Below are positions 8,287 to 17,186 of a stretch of 33,626 bases of DNA, piece after piece. Every line of letters starts with the position of its first letter. Within the stretch, counting starts at the first letter, position 1. The notes beneath the pieces are model-generated. The model saw only the letters and a program-made list of their open reading frames with translations. It ran no database searches and had not been told where the DNA came from. The stretch covers positions 1 through 33,626 of the forward strand of contig JAAUPN010000016.1 of NCBI GenBank assembly GCA_012033105.1, given 5' to 3'. The translations under genes were made by a program, and so were the position numbers. This stretch comes from Coleofasciculaceae cyanobacterium RL_1_1. GTDB lineage: Bacteria > Cyanobacteriota > Cyanobacteriia > Cyanobacteriales > Geitlerinemataceae.

Positions 8287-8395
8287 CGATCGCGTGGCTT
8301 TCGCGATCGGAGTTTTGATCCTGGTGCTGTATTTGGTGTGGTCGGCGGCGACGGAGATGGGGACGCGCTGGCCGGGTCGCGATCGATCCGAGTGA
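8279..8395 (+). CDS. 38-aa single-pass membrane peptide overlapping the VOC gene
   Basis: The start codon ATG at 8279 lies inside the last codons of the VOC gene; the overlap ATGTCTGA gives an 8-nt overlap typical of translational coupling. The peptide is MSDDRVAFAIGVLILVLYL, then VWSAATEMGTRWPGRDRSE. It has one hydrophobic helix at about residues 6-24, an acidic N-terminus and a basic C-terminus. I do not recognise it. The overlap and helix favour a real small membrane protein made with the VOC protein. A chance frame cannot be excluded at this length. Confidence 0.5.
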   Translation: MSDDRVAFAIGVLILVLYLVWSAATEMGTRWPGRDRSE

Positions 8396-8401
8396 TGAAG
8401 T

Positions 8402-8423
8402 CTCGATTCCAGGATTAATCGAG
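8402..8423 (+). terminator. Possible hairpin ending the VOC/small ORF transcript
   Basis: CTCGATT at 8402-8408 pairs with AATCGAG at 8417-8423 around an 8-nt loop, just past the small ORF stop. There is no strong T-tract, so it may only be an RNA 3'-end stabiliser. Confidence 0.35.
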
Positions 8424-8626
8424 GTTTAGTCGAGGTCTTGATCCAAACCAGCGATACATCAGAGTTCGACGGAGACCGACAGAGATCGACAGAGATCGAT
8501 CGATATCAACCGCCGATGGGACGCGAAGGTCGCGAACACTTGGCGATACAATAATCAGATTAAAAAACGGGATTATTTCGATAAAAAATTCCGGCCTTTT
8601 ATATCTGTCTCCCTTTTGTATCCATT

Positions 8627-9367
8627 ATGTCTGTAGCCGCATCGTCGTCCTTGCGCGATCGCCAATATCCCCTCATCCGCAAACTCGCAGACGCGATCGA
8701 AGCGGTGTGGGATGAATATCTCGATCTCTCGCCCTACCATTTGCCGGACGACCTCGGCTATGTCGAGGGCAAGCTGGAGGGCGAGCGACTGACGATCGAA
8801 AACCGCTGCCATCAAACCCCACAGTTTCGCAAATTGCACCTGGAACTCGCGCAGGTGGGCAAAAGTTTAGACATTTTGCACTGCGTGATGTTTCCCCGAT
8901 CAGCCTATCCGCTGCCGATGTTTGGGACGGATCTCGTTGGCGGACGCGGCCAAATCGGCGCAGCGATCGTCGATCTTTCGCCCACCAAGCCCGATCGTAG
9001 CCTCCCCGACTCCTATTGCACCGCCCTCGGTCAACTCCCCGCCCCTGACTACAGCCAACCGCGCGAGCTGCCCGACTGGGGTGACATTTTTTCCGAATTT
9101 TGTCTATTTGTTCGTCCGGCAGATCAGGCCGAAGAGGATCGGTTCTTGCAGCGGGTGGTGTCGTATCTGACGATTCACTGTCAGCAGGCGATCGCGATGC
9201 AGCCGGTGAGCGGTGAGCTAGAGCGACAGGCGATCGAGGGACAGCGTCGCTATTGCTCGCAGCAGCAGCAAAATGATAAAACGCGCCGCGTGCTAGAAAA
9301 GGCGTTTGGTGAAGAGTGGGCGGAACGCTACATGACGACGGTGTTATTTGATCTGCCGTCGGATTAA
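8627..9367 (+). CDS. pcyA: Phycocyanobilin:ferredoxin oxidoreductase
   Basis: The 246-residue ferredoxin-dependent bilin reductase carries out the four-electron reduction of biliverdin IX-alpha to 3Z-phycocyanobilin, the chromophore of phycobilisomes and cyanobacterial phytochromes. The catalytic residues of the family are in place: Glu73 (KLHLE), His85 (DILHC) and Asp102 (FGTD), matching Glu76/His88/Asp105 of the Synechocystis enzyme with a constant offset. Other hallmarks are [36 protein letters not shown] and the C-terminal [15 protein letters not shown]. Length is normal for the family. Functionally it fits with petH and the CpcD-like gene nearby, although they are not an operon. A 231-nt AT-rich leader with a TACAAT box at 8547-8552 precedes it, and an inverted repeat follows. 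Confidence 0.97.
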   Translation: MSVAASSSLRDRQYPLIRKLADAIEAVWDEYLDLSPYHLPDDLGYVEGKLEGERLTIENRCHQTPQFRKLHLELAQVGKSLDILHCVMFPRSAYPLPMFGTDLVGGRGQIGAAIVDLSPTKPDRSLPDSYCTALGQLPAPDYSQPRELPDWGDIFSEFCLFVRPADQAEEDRFLQRVVSYLTIHCQQAIAMQPVSGELERQAIEGQRRYCSQQQQNDKTRRVLEKAFGEEWAERYMTTVLFDLPSD

Positions 9368-9392
9368 TCGACGAAGGCTGATGGGCGATCGC

Positions 9393-9435
9393 TCAGTCCT
9401 AACGAGCGCAAAATCGATGCGCTTGTTAGGACTGA
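9393..9435. terminator. 18-bp inverted repeat between pcyA and the convergent DUF3352 gene
   Basis: Arms 9393-9410 and 9418-9435 pair over 18 bp with one G-T wobble around a 7-nt loop. It sits just past the pcyA stop, between convergent genes. There is no clear T-tract, so it may act as an mRNA end structure for both. Confidence 0.6.
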
Positions 9436-9441
9436 CAATCA

Positions 9442-9480
9442 CTCTGGCCGATCGCTCTGGCCGATCGCTTTGGCCGATCA
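9442..9480. repeat. Three 13-bp tandem repeats
   Basis: CTCTGGCCGATCG occurs twice and is followed by CTTTGGCCGATCA; a further decayed relative lies near 9495. The repeats are in the non-coding spacer between pcyA and the DUF3352 gene. Confidence 0.7.
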
Positions 9481-9503
9481 CTTTGGGTACTCAATCTAGC
9501 CGA

Positions 9504-11733
9504 TCATTCTGAACGGCGCGGCGCAAGCTGAATGTGAACATCATCTTGGGCATAGTTTTCAGTGGCCGTGGTCGATTCGCTAATGCTGCGAAACGATTGT
9601 ACAAAGCGCGGTAGATCGAACGTGTCGCTGGGTGATCCCCAGTTTGAGACGGGGAAATAGTCATTCAGCAGCGCCAGAATCGAGCCGACATTCAGGTGAA
9701 ACAGGCTGATATTGGGCTGCGGGAAAGGTTCGATCGCCGACTGATAGGTGTAGCTATCCAGCAGGGATTGATACGGCGTGGGTAACAGTTCCGCCATCAA
9801 GTCCGCACCCGTGGAAATCAACAGCGTATCGTCTGAGACCCAGGTATAGCCCAGGAGACTGAGTGTCTCGTAAAACACTGACGGGAGATTCCAGCTCGTC
9901 ACATCCAACCCTTCGACCTCAAGTGAGGTTACCCCGATCGTTTTCATATCACTGGTCTGGGCGCGGATTTGATCGAGCCATTGAGTTTCGACTTGAGCAA
10001 TGAGTGCTTCCAGTTTGGGGCGATCGCTCGTCTCGATCGTGATACCAGCTCCGAGGGGAAGAAAACCGTTCGCGAGAAAAAAGAAGCTGCGATCGGACGG
10101 AAAGACAAAGAAGGAAAGATCGCCATCAAAGAGCGGCACAATATCAGCATCTAGATCAAAGCCAGTGACGCTCCGAATCTCGTCACGCGCTTGATTCAGT
10201 GGTGCTTGTAACTCCGGGATCTGGTCATAGGCGGCCAAAATCTCCGGCAAGATCACGTCAAAACCACGCGTGGTGAGTGCGATCGCACTGGCGGCGGGGA
10301 TGTGTTGCAGGGTCTCATCATCTGTCCGTGCCAGGGCTGCTAATTTGGGTTGTGGATCGGTGTAATTGGCTCGGAACTGCATCCACGCACCGGACGGCTC
10401 GAACCATAAGAAACCGTCCACCGTCGAAATGCCAATATCGAGCGTGTCCCAAATCTCTGCCGCCGTCAGGGTTGTGCCGTCAGTCTGGGGGATGGAGAAC
10501 AGGGGAAATGTACCGAGGGCATCGAGGAGGCGAGGCATGTCGGCGTAAACGATCGCAGCGGCGGTTTCCGGCTCGCGGGCGATCGCAGCTTGAAAGGCCG
10601 GTACATCGCTCAAGGTCAGCGCTTCCGTGATCCGATCTACGAGAGGGTCTACGGTTTCTGGATCGAGGCTGTCACTTATGTCAACCCGGTCAACCGTCTC
10701 AGCGGCGATCACTTCGGAAGGCGGATCAAGCTCCATTGCGGGGGCGAGATCAAGGGGCGGTAATGTCGCGAGGGGATCGCCGAGGTTGAGCGCATCAACG
10801 TAATCGGTGATGTCCGCGAGGCTAGAGGCAAACAAGAGCCGATCGTCAAGCTGGGCGATCGCGTGTTTGACTTGGGGTTCCGGCGCAAGGCTGGGCGTGT
10901 TCGGGTCGCTCGGCTCGATCAGCTCTGGCTCAGGAGCCGCGCTGGGGTCGGGTCGATCAACTGCTGTCGATTCTTTGGTTTGTGGGATGGGTGCAAGATC
11001 GCTGGGAGGGTTGTCGATATCGAAGACGGGCAGATTGAACGGTGTTAGCTCAAGGCGCGGCGGCTCAAACAAGAGCAAAATATCGATACCGCGATAGGTT
11101 TGGGTTTCTGTCACGGCGTCCCAACGGCTCCAATTCGCTGCGATCGCGTCCCGATAGCGCTGGGCATTGGCAGCAGCGGGGATCAGCGCCTCGTTTGAGA
11201 GCGGGGCAATCGTAATGCCATAGCTGCCGTTTTCTACCCGTTCCGAGGGGAGCCACGCCAGCGCAATCTGTTCGCCCGACCATTCGTCGAGTGTCGTAGG
11301 CAGGGTTTGATCGGGCAAGGTCAAAATGTGGGGAAACTCGATCAACCCGTTGATGGGTTCCGCAAATAAATCAAACTGGTTGATCCCCTGCCAGTCACCT
11401 ACCGTATCGACGATGACGGCGGCGATCGTCTCCCCAGGCAACATGGAACCGAGGGTATTGGTCTGGCTCAGATTTAGGGAATCGATCGGTACTTGTTCCA
11501 GGGATTCTGGTTCGTTATGTTCTGGATCATTATGATTTGGCTCGATCACCTCTCCAAGGCGATCGCGCGGTCGCTCCCCCCACAGCACTGCCGATCGCCA
11601 AAAGCGAGCCACCGATTGTCAGGCCAAGGCGTATCATCAACGGAAGGTCTGTTCTAGCCCCACGGCACGCCTTCGCTGGAGTGGGCATGGTGGGCGTTGG
11701 ATTACGTTGCTCATCGAACCGATCGAACGTCAT
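9504..11733 (-). pseudogene. DUF3352-type cyanobacterial protein, interrupted near its N-terminus by one frameshift
   Basis: The large frame (from 11612) encodes a soluble region with typical DUF3352 features: PAASAIALTTRGFDVILPEIL, a threonine-poor central repeat, GFDLDADIVPLFDGDLSFFVFP, and a C-terminal half with TWVSDDTLLISTGADLM. The start of that frame is spurious. The upstream frame starting at 11733 gives a basic N-terminus and one membrane anchor, MIRLGLTIGGSLLAIGSAVG. Removing one G from the run of six at about 11571-11576 joins them into a 742-residue membrane-anchored protein. Long acidic Pro-rich stretches (about residues 240-300) are probably an insertion relative to other members. 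Function is unknown; most of the protein probably lies outside the cytoplasmic membrane. The homopolymer position suggests sequencing error rather than gene death. Confidence 0.7.
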
Positions 11734-12206
11734 AATTTTGATCGTTTTTCAACGCTGAATTGAACAAAAATTGATGGAACAAGCGGGGTTCGATGACCGA
11801 AACCAGACCAAAATCATAACAACGGCTCGAAACGATACCCTTGAAGATTGATTTTCCCGCCCAAGATCGACTCAACACTCAGCTTAATCTCTAAAATTTT
11901 AATCTTTAGGATTTTTGCCAGTGTCATGAGCCTGCGATCGAAATCGCCCAGCTCAGACTCTTGATCGCCTTGGTTTTACTGTAACAAGTCGCACCTGATG
12001 ACCATGAGTGGCGGGATGCGAAACCCTTACGGTTTTTGAAAACCCCAAAAGCCCGAAGTGACTGCAATCTGGGGTCTGACGCGACGGGAGACAGACAGCA
12101 CGACGATCGAGCGTTAGGATTTGGAAACGCGATCGCGATCCCGTCCATACGTTGGCTCCAGCATCGTGACCTTACTGACTTTTAGCCCACCCTTCCGAAT
12201 CGAGCG
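11734..12206. other. 473-bp intergenic region between divergent genes
   Basis: This region should hold the promoters of the DUF3352 gene and of the lipoprotein gene. I see a small hairpin GGTTTT-TG-AAAACC at 12031-12044, followed by CCCAAAAG, and scattered HIP1 sites. There is no credible coding frame. Confidence 0.45.
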
Positions 12207-13028
12207 ATGTCGAACTTGCGTTTACTGCCCATTCTCCTGACGATCGGCCTATCTCTCACGACGATCGGCTGTCAATCCGACGAACCCGATCCCGCCGATT
12301 CGATCGTTCCCGAAACCACCACCGGCCAGCCCGCATCCACCTCACGCACCGACTCGACCACCGAGACCCGCACCAGATCCGCAGGCGAAACAGACCAACC
12401 CCAGGACGAAAACAGCAAAGAGGATGAATTCGCCGACGGCAACTATGGCGAAGTAGACCCAGACAATATCTATCGACCGCGCAACAATGAATTTGAAGTC
12501 ACCCTACCCGAAAAATACGACATTCAGCCGCAGCGTGATGGGGTCGCGTTTATTTCCAGTGACGGCGGCTTCGGTGGTGAGGTGGTGTTCTTCAAAGAAG
12601 AGAAGCCGCTGGATGCCGATGACCTCGAAAATGCCCTGAAAAAGATTTATGACGAGTTGCTCGATGGTGCATCCTGGCAGCTTTCGGAGATTCAGCCCGA
12701 TGGCAGCGTCCGGCTCGATTGGCGGGGTACGACTCCCGAGGGCAAAGAGCTAGACGCCGTTAGCTACATCGAGCAACGGAACGATACGGTTTTCATCCTG
12801 AATGTCTACGGTATTGATCGCCCCTACGATGCGTTTCTCGATGACAGCCAAACGATTATTGGTAGCTACCTCACCTGGCCGGATGATGCGGGCGATGGGG
12901 ATGAGTTTGAGGATGGAACCGGTGAAGCCTCGGATGAGACCAATGATGAGACGAACGATCCGACCAACGATGAGCCTCTCGATGAAACCGACCGAGAGGC
13001 GGATGAGAGCCGGATTGGTGCGCCCTAA
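12207..13028 (+). CDS. Lipoprotein of unknown function with acidic repeat tail
   Basis: This 273-residue protein has a lipoprotein signal peptide: basic N-terminus, hydrophobic core LLPILLTIGLSLTTIGC, and lipobox ending at Cys22. A Ser/Thr/Glu/Asp-rich linker follows (about 25-90). A compact domain at about 95-225 (FEVTLPEKYDIQPQRDGVAF, GEVVFFKEEK, TVFILNVYGIDRPYDAF) has the strand/helix rhythm of PsbP/DcrB/Mog1-like domains, but I cannot assign a member. The C-terminus carries Asp/Glu/Asn/Thr repeats (SDETNDETNDPTNDE), reflected in a near-12-nt DNA repeat at about 12930-12985. The protein is expected to be anchored on the periplasmic or thylakoid-lumen side and matured by LspA. lepB follows 137 nt downstream on the same strand. 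Confidence 0.8.
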   Translation: MSNLRLLPILLTIGLSLTTIGCQSDEPDPADSIVPETTTGQPASTSRTDSTTETRTRSAGETDQPQDENSKEDEFADGNYGEVDPDNIYRPRNNEFEVTLPEKYDIQPQRDGVAFISSDGGFGGEVVFFKEEKPLDADDLENALKKIYDELLDGASWQLSEIQPDGSVRLDWRGTTPEGKELDAVSYIEQRNDTVFILNVYGIDRPYDAFLDDSQTIIGSYLTWPDDAGDGDEFEDGTGEASDETNDETNDPTNDEPLDETDREADESRIGAP

Positions 13029-13165
13029 GCAGAGGTCTGCAACTGTATGACGACTGCGATCGCTCACGTCTCTGGGTCGATCGTCCGCCAGAAGCTTGAT
13101 ACAACGCACGCATTAGACGTGTAACGATCGGCGCAGAACAATCCCGTACATCCTCACACGCTCCT

Positions 13166-13816
13166 ATGACTCTTCCCGACAACACCCCTAACCCCACGCC
13201 CTCCACCCCAACCCCACTCCCCCAACCTTCATCCGGTTGGCGACTGTTTGTCCGGAATAACCTTCAGCCCCTCGCCGTTGCCTTTGCGATCGCCTTGCTG
13301 CTGCGTATCTTTGTCGCCGAGCCCCGCTTTATCCCCTCCGCTTCGATGTTTCCGACGCTCGACCTTGGCGATCGGCTGATTGTTGAAAAAGTCTCGTATC
13401 ACCTGCATACACCCGAGCGCGGCGACATTGTTGTGTTTAGCCCGCCGGACTCGCTCCAGCGTCAGGGCTTTACGGCGAATCAAGCCTTTATCAAGCGGGT
13501 GGTGGGCGTTGCGGGCGACACGATCGCCGTCTTTGGCGGTCAGCTCGTCGTCAATCGTACGCCGATCGCCGAGACCTACATTGCTGAACCGCCGAACTAT
13601 ACCTGGGGGCCGTTTATCGTGCCGGAGGGGTCGGTAGCCGTGATGGGGGACAACCGCAATAACAGTAATGACTCGCACGTGTGGGGCTTTTTGCCTGCCG
13701 ATCGGGTGATTGGTCGTGCCTGCTTTCGGTTTTGGCCGCTCGATCGCTGGGGTGGGTTTGGATCGAATACAACCCTTGCCGGACTGGGTCGGATGGCTGA
13801 GATCAGCACATCCTGA
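13166..13816 (+). CDS. lepB: Signal peptidase I
   Basis: This 216-residue membrane serine protease cleaves signal peptides of Sec and Tat substrates. A proline-rich cytoplasmic tail (1-22) precedes one transmembrane segment at about 34-50 (LAVAFAIALLLRIFVAE). The catalytic serine is Ser60 in IPSASMFPT and the general-base lysine is Lys110 in AFIKRVVG. Box D and E motifs (RGDIVVF, MGDNRNNSNDSHVWG, VIGRACFRFWP) are complete. The single membrane span and size match cyanobacterial LepB proteins, which often come in two copies with thylakoid- or plasma-membrane preference; which of these this is cannot be told here. The start at 13166 is supported by family length. Confidence 0.95.
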   Translation: MTLPDNTPNPTPSTPTPLPQPSSGWRLFVRNNLQPLAVAFAIALLLRIFVAEPRFIPSASMFPTLDLGDRLIVEKVSYHLHTPERGDIVVFSPPDSLQRQGFTANQAFIKRVVGVAGDTIAVFGGQLVVNRTPIAETYIAEPPNYTWGPFIVPEGSVAVMGDNRNNSNDSHVWGFLPADRVIGRACFRFWPLDRWGGFGSNTTLAGLGRMAEISTS

Positions 13817-13865
13817 GATGGAAAGCAGAGTCTCATGACCGAGCGGAGAGCGAGACCTTTGAGGT

Positions 13866-13958
13866 CAGAACTTACGCAAACGATCGAAACTCGTAGGGGC
13901 GTCATGACAATGCGCCCACAGTATTGCGTGGTTCTAGCCGGTCAGTGCGTAAGTCCTG
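13866..13958. mobile_element. 93-bp MITE-like element with 13-bp inverted ends
   Basis: The ends CAGAACTTACGCA (13866-13878) and TGCGTAAGTCCTG (13946-13958) are inverted repeats with one mismatch. Inside lies a smaller palindrome, GGGCGTCAT to ATGCGCCC. ACTTACGCA-type ends recur at many small elements in filamentous cyanobacteria. No coding capacity. It lies between lepB and the convergent apt gene. Confidence 0.6.
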
Positions 13959-13987
13959 GAGGTTTTAAAAACCTCAAAGGCTTGAGG
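13959..13987. terminator. Nested hairpins between lepB and apt
   Basis: GAGGTTTT (13959-13966) pairs with AAAACCTC (13968-13975), and CCTCAA pairs with TTGAGG at 13972-13987. The position between two convergent genes, directly abutting the MITE-like element, fits a terminator. Confidence 0.5.
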
Positions 13988-14034
13988 TTACGGTCGAGTG
14001 TCTTGGCGGATCTGTCGATCCGGTTTTGGCTGGC

Positions 14035-14566
14035 TTAGTCGTAACTGAGCAACGAGACGATCGGTACATCCGGTAGCGTGGCACGCCCCCCCAGTCCGGC
14101 CAGTTCGATCACGAAACCAAACCCCGCTAGCGTACCGCCCGACTGAGCCACAAGCTGCGCCACTGCTGCCGCTGTCGCCACCGGTCGCGATCAGATCATC
14201 GATCACCAATACTCGCTGACCGGGGGCGATCGCGTCTTGGTGCAGCTCTAGGCAATCGGTGCCATATTCCAGGGCATATTCAGCACTGTAGGTCGCCGCC
14301 GGTAATTTTCCCGGTTTGCGTGCTGGAATAAAGCCGATCCCCAAACGAGCGGCCAATGGTGTACCGAAAATAAAGCCACGGGATTCGATGCCCAGGATCA
14401 GATCCGGAGCGATCGCATCACAGGCTGTAACAAACCGATCGATCACTGTATTCAGCCCCTTGGGATGCGCGAGGAGCGGAGTGATATCGCGAAATAAGAT
14501 CCCCGGCTGCGGAAAATCCGGGATCGCGCGAATCAGTGTGGCTAGGTCAAAGGTCGATGCCGTCAT
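14035..14566 (-). pseudogene. apt: Adenine phosphoribosyltransferase gene interrupted by one frameshift
   Basis: Apt salvages adenine with PRPP to AMP. The first frame gives the normal beginning LIRAIPDFPQPGILFRDITPLL, then LILGIESRGFIFGTPLA, and the PRPP loop [12 protein letters not shown]. Immediately after the loop the frame is wrong. The adjacent frame reads [20 protein letters not shown], then [20 protein letters not shown], then SLLSYD and a stop at 14035, the classic end of Apt. The full span is 532 nt, so removing one base near 14178 restores 177 codons. Apt is a conserved single-copy enzyme and the break is exactly one base, so a sequencing error is the likely explanation. It is convergent with lepB. 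Confidence 0.9.
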
Positions 14567-14908
14567 AAATCTAGGTCAAAATGGGGAGAATCCCTGTAAA
14601 TTGTGCCAGGGGACGGCCTCGATCGGCGCGACGCGAAAGACTCGCGATCGTCACTGCTACACTAGTTATGCTTTTTTAGGTGGTGTGTGGAAACTGCAAC
14701 TGTTTTTTCCTGTGATTGGTCTAGACGGCAATTCAGACCGTTTCTGATCATCAATCGGATCATCGTGCCTGACACCGAACCGGTCAACGCCCCAGCGTGA
14801 CCCTCCAGGTCTGGTCATCACGTTCTACACATCCCAAAGCTGTGGCCTCCGCTGCCCAAAAAACCTTCGTTCTTTTCCACCACGTTTACTGCCGAGCCCC
14901 AGCGCGTA
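14567..14908. other. 342-bp intergenic region between divergent apt and DUF3038 genes
   Basis: It probably contains both promoters. A TACACT box at 14658-14663 is a candidate -10 for the plus strand. No coding frame, repeat or RNA gene was recognised. Confidence 0.4.
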
Positions 14909-15514
14909 ATGCCCCCGACTCCTACCGCCGAAACCGCTATCGCTTCGCCGCTCGACCGGTTGCCAGATTTTGATCTGGCGGATCGAGGTTGCCCGCGCCG
15001 CACTCGGACGCAGATTGACCTGACATTGTTGGCGATCGAAGCCCTCAACTTAAAAGGCACACACGACATCCTCACCCTAGTCCAGCAGCTTGAACTGACG
15101 CGCATCATCCCTAACCGGGTCGTGCTGTGGCGGGTGCGAAATACCAATCCCCTACGTCGCATGAGTCGCCGTCGTGCCATGACGATCGACGAAGCCAAAG
15201 CCTTAACCATTGTGGCCTGTCATATTGCCCGTCGCCTCAATCTGGTCATTCGCCAACTGCTCGCCGAGGCGGTGAAACTCCGCGATCGCGGCAAACCCTA
15301 TAGCGACAATCCCCACCTCGCTCGCTATCTCGAACGGTTTCGCATTCACTTTCGCAGTCGTATGAACCCGCGCCGCGCCGCCATCATGCTGTATGAAACC
15401 GATGATAAACTCAACGACCTAGCGATCGATCTGTTGAGTAAACTGCTCTTTTGCACCGGTACATCCGGCCTACAACGCTTTTGGGTCAGCCTGTTTAACG
15501 GAGAAATTTCATGA
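14909..15514 (+). CDS. DUF3038 family protein
   Basis: A 201-residue, mostly helical, basic protein of a family confined to cyanobacteria (DUF3038), with no known function. Visible family-like stretches are TQIDLTLLAIEALNLKGTHD, RIIPNRVVLWRVRNTNPLRR and FRIHFRSRMNPRRAAIMLY. No signal peptide or membrane segment is seen, so it is likely cytosolic. Its last codons overlap the next gene by 4 nt (ATGA), showing translational coupling. The DUF3038-DUF4335 pairing is the usual arrangement in cyanobacteria, so the two products probably act together. Confidence 0.82.
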   Translation: MPPTPTAETAIASPLDRLPDFDLADRGCPRRTRTQIDLTLLAIEALNLKGTHDILTLVQQLELTRIIPNRVVLWRVRNTNPLRRMSRRRAMTIDEAKALTIVACHIARRLNLVIRQLLAEAVKLRDRGKPYSDNPHLARYLERFRIHFRSRMNPRRAAIMLYETDDKLNDLAIDLLSKLLFCTGTSGLQRFWVSLFNGEIS

Positions 15515-16983
15515 GTGTGCGACGCAAGTACAGTTTGCCGGGATGCACCCTAATTCTCGAAGGGGTCACCACGGAGGCCAATGGTAGACGACCCACGATT
15601 TCCGCTGTGGTCAATGCCGAGTGTCATATTTTGGGACAGGCTCAAATTTTGGCGGGAGGCCAGGGCTTTTTACAGCAGCTCACCGAAACCCTGAGTGCTT
15701 ACACCCAAAGCCTTCTAAGCGGCATCGTACCGATCGTCCCGGAGGGTCATATTGTGATCGAGCCGTTGCCACCCTTGCAGCACCGTTTGACGATCACCGA
15801 TCCCGGTCTCGAAGCACCCGTCTCGCTCGATCTCAGTACCCTGCAACTGTTCGACCTGCTCGAAAGCCTCGATCAAATGCTGGCCGATGCCCGCACCCTA
15901 CCGGGCTGGTCGCTCGACCTCAAACCGCTCACCCGTCATCAGGCTCGTCTTGACCCGCCGATCACCGAACGGGCAACCCCTGCCGCGATCGGGCTGTCTA
16001 GCTTGGCCGTTGCCGCGATCGTACTGTTCTTCCTGCCCATCCCCGAAGTCCGTCGCCCGACAGAACCCATCCCCGTCAGCGCCGAGGAAGCGGCACAGAC
16101 AACCACAACCAATGAAGCCGCTGGGTCTGCGCCACCGACTGATCCGACGCAGACCGCCGAGGCGGATGCGGCGAAGTCGAGCGGCAGTGCAGCGGAAAAG
16201 AACGACAGCACTGACACAGATTCCAAGCCTAAAGACGCAGCCGAGACCAAGGCAACGACTGATTCTCAAACACCGCGATCGCTCAACTCCGACACCCAAT
16301 CCGACACCAACTCCGAACCTGAAATCATTGCCGATAGCGATCAGCTCTACGCCCTAAACCTCAAACTCGACCAAGACCTCAGCGCCAACTGGGATTCCGA
16401 TACCGCACCACCGACGGATCGCGAATACCGCGTCAGTGTTGGTCGCGATGGCGCCATTATTGGCTACATTGGCCGCAGCGAAGGAGCCGAATCGTACGTC
16501 GATTCAACACCGCTGCCCGACTTGATCTACGTTCCAGCCGAAGCGGGCAGTGCCAAGGTGGAAGCTCAAGCAGACTTTCGGGTGGTCTTTTCGGACTCTG
16601 GCACGATCGAAGTCAGCCCCTGGGATGGGTATGCGAAAACACCGAGCGCTCCCCCTAGCCTGACCGATGCCGCCACCGTTGAGCAAAGCTTGGATCGCCT
16701 CAGCGATACGCTCTACGACCAATTCAAAGATGATCCCAATTTTGATCGCACCCTCGCCTATCGCCTAGGTGTGACCACCGACGGCACGCTTGCCCAGGTC
16801 GAACCCCTGACCGGAGATGCGCGGAGCTTCTACGGTGAAACACCACTGTCCGATCTATACGATCCCGCCGCCGCGATCGCCGTTAAGGATGATCGCGTGA
16901 CCCTCTCACCCCTCGTCGAATTCCGCGTCGTGTTTAAACCCAGTGGTGTGATTGAGATTGCTCCTTGGTATGGAATGCAATAG
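15511..16983 (+). CDS. DUF4335 family membrane protein
   Basis: This 490-residue protein begins with a DUF4335 domain (MSVRRKYSLPGCTLILEGV; QAQILAGGQGFLQQLTETLS; LDLSTLQLFDLLESLDQML) covering about residues 1-150. A single transmembrane helix follows at about 161-180 (AIGLSSLAVAAIVLFFLPIP), then a long Thr/Ala/Asp/Ser-rich linker (190-285). The tail contains two similar beta-rich modules, each ending in a like motif: FRVVFSDSGTIEVSPWDGY and FRVVFKPSGVIEIAPWYGM. The second half is probably outside the membrane. The start overlaps DUF3038 by 4 nt. The TAG stop is formed by the first three bases of a mobile-element-like repeat, so the original C-terminus may have been longer. Function is unknown. 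Confidence 0.82.
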   Translation: MSVRRKYSLPGCTLILEGVTTEANGRRPTISAVVNAECHILGQAQILAGGQGFLQQLTETLSAYTQSLLSGIVPIVPEGHIVIEPLPPLQHRLTITDPGLEAPVSLDLSTLQLFDLLESLDQMLADARTLPGWSLDLKPLTRHQARLDPPITERATPAAIGLSSLAVAAIVLFFLPIPEVRRPTEPIPVSAEEAAQTTTTNEAAGSAPPTDPTQTAEADAAKSSGSAAEKNDSTDTDSKPKDAAETKATTDSQTPRSLNSDTQSDTNSEPEIIADSDQLYALNLKLDQDLSANWDSDTAPPTDREYRVSVGRDGAIIGYIGRSEGAESYVDSTPLPDLIYVPAEAGSAKVEAQADFRVVFSDSGTIEVSPWDGYAKTPSAPPSLTDAATVEQSLDRLSDTLYDQFKDDPNFDRTLAYRLGVTTDGTLAQVEPLTGDARSFYGETPLSDLYDPAAAIAVKDDRVTLSPLVEFRVVFKPSGVIEIAPWYGMQ

Positions 16984-17155
16984 ACCTCTTGCACGAAGAT
17001 TTTAGGTTTGAAAAAGACGAAATCTCCAAGGCTGAGCGAAGTCGTTCGCGTAGCGTCGGCTTGCCGATAGCCTGGGTGTGATCGCGAAAAGTGATCGCAC
17101 TTCGACTACGCTCAGTGCTCGAATGCTGGCCTTTTCGATTCATGCAAGAGGTCTA
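16981..17155. mobile_element. 175-bp TA-flanked MITE-like element, copy 1
   Basis: Perfect 13-bp inverted ends (TAGACCTCTTGCA at 16981-16993 and TGCAAGAGGTCTA at 17143-17155) include TA at both tips, as expected for elements moved by IS630/Tc1-mariner type transposases, which duplicate TA. Inner arms carry GAGCGAAGTCG and CGACTACGCTC, so most of the element can fold back. It has no coding capacity. A diverged second copy is at 24882-25139. The left end provides the stop codon of the DUF4335 gene. Confidence 0.8.
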
Positions 17156-17186
17156 ATAGTTGCGATCGTGGTTGAGCGTTTGCGGG

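Noticed and set aside
13835-14038. Short plus-strand ORF across the MITE-like element
   Set aside because: It is made of repeat and hairpin sequence and overlaps the apt 3' end; no protein-like features.
15898-16299. Minus-strand ORFs opposite the DUF4335 linker
   Set aside because: Low-complexity shadows of the Thr/Ala/Asp-rich linker codons.
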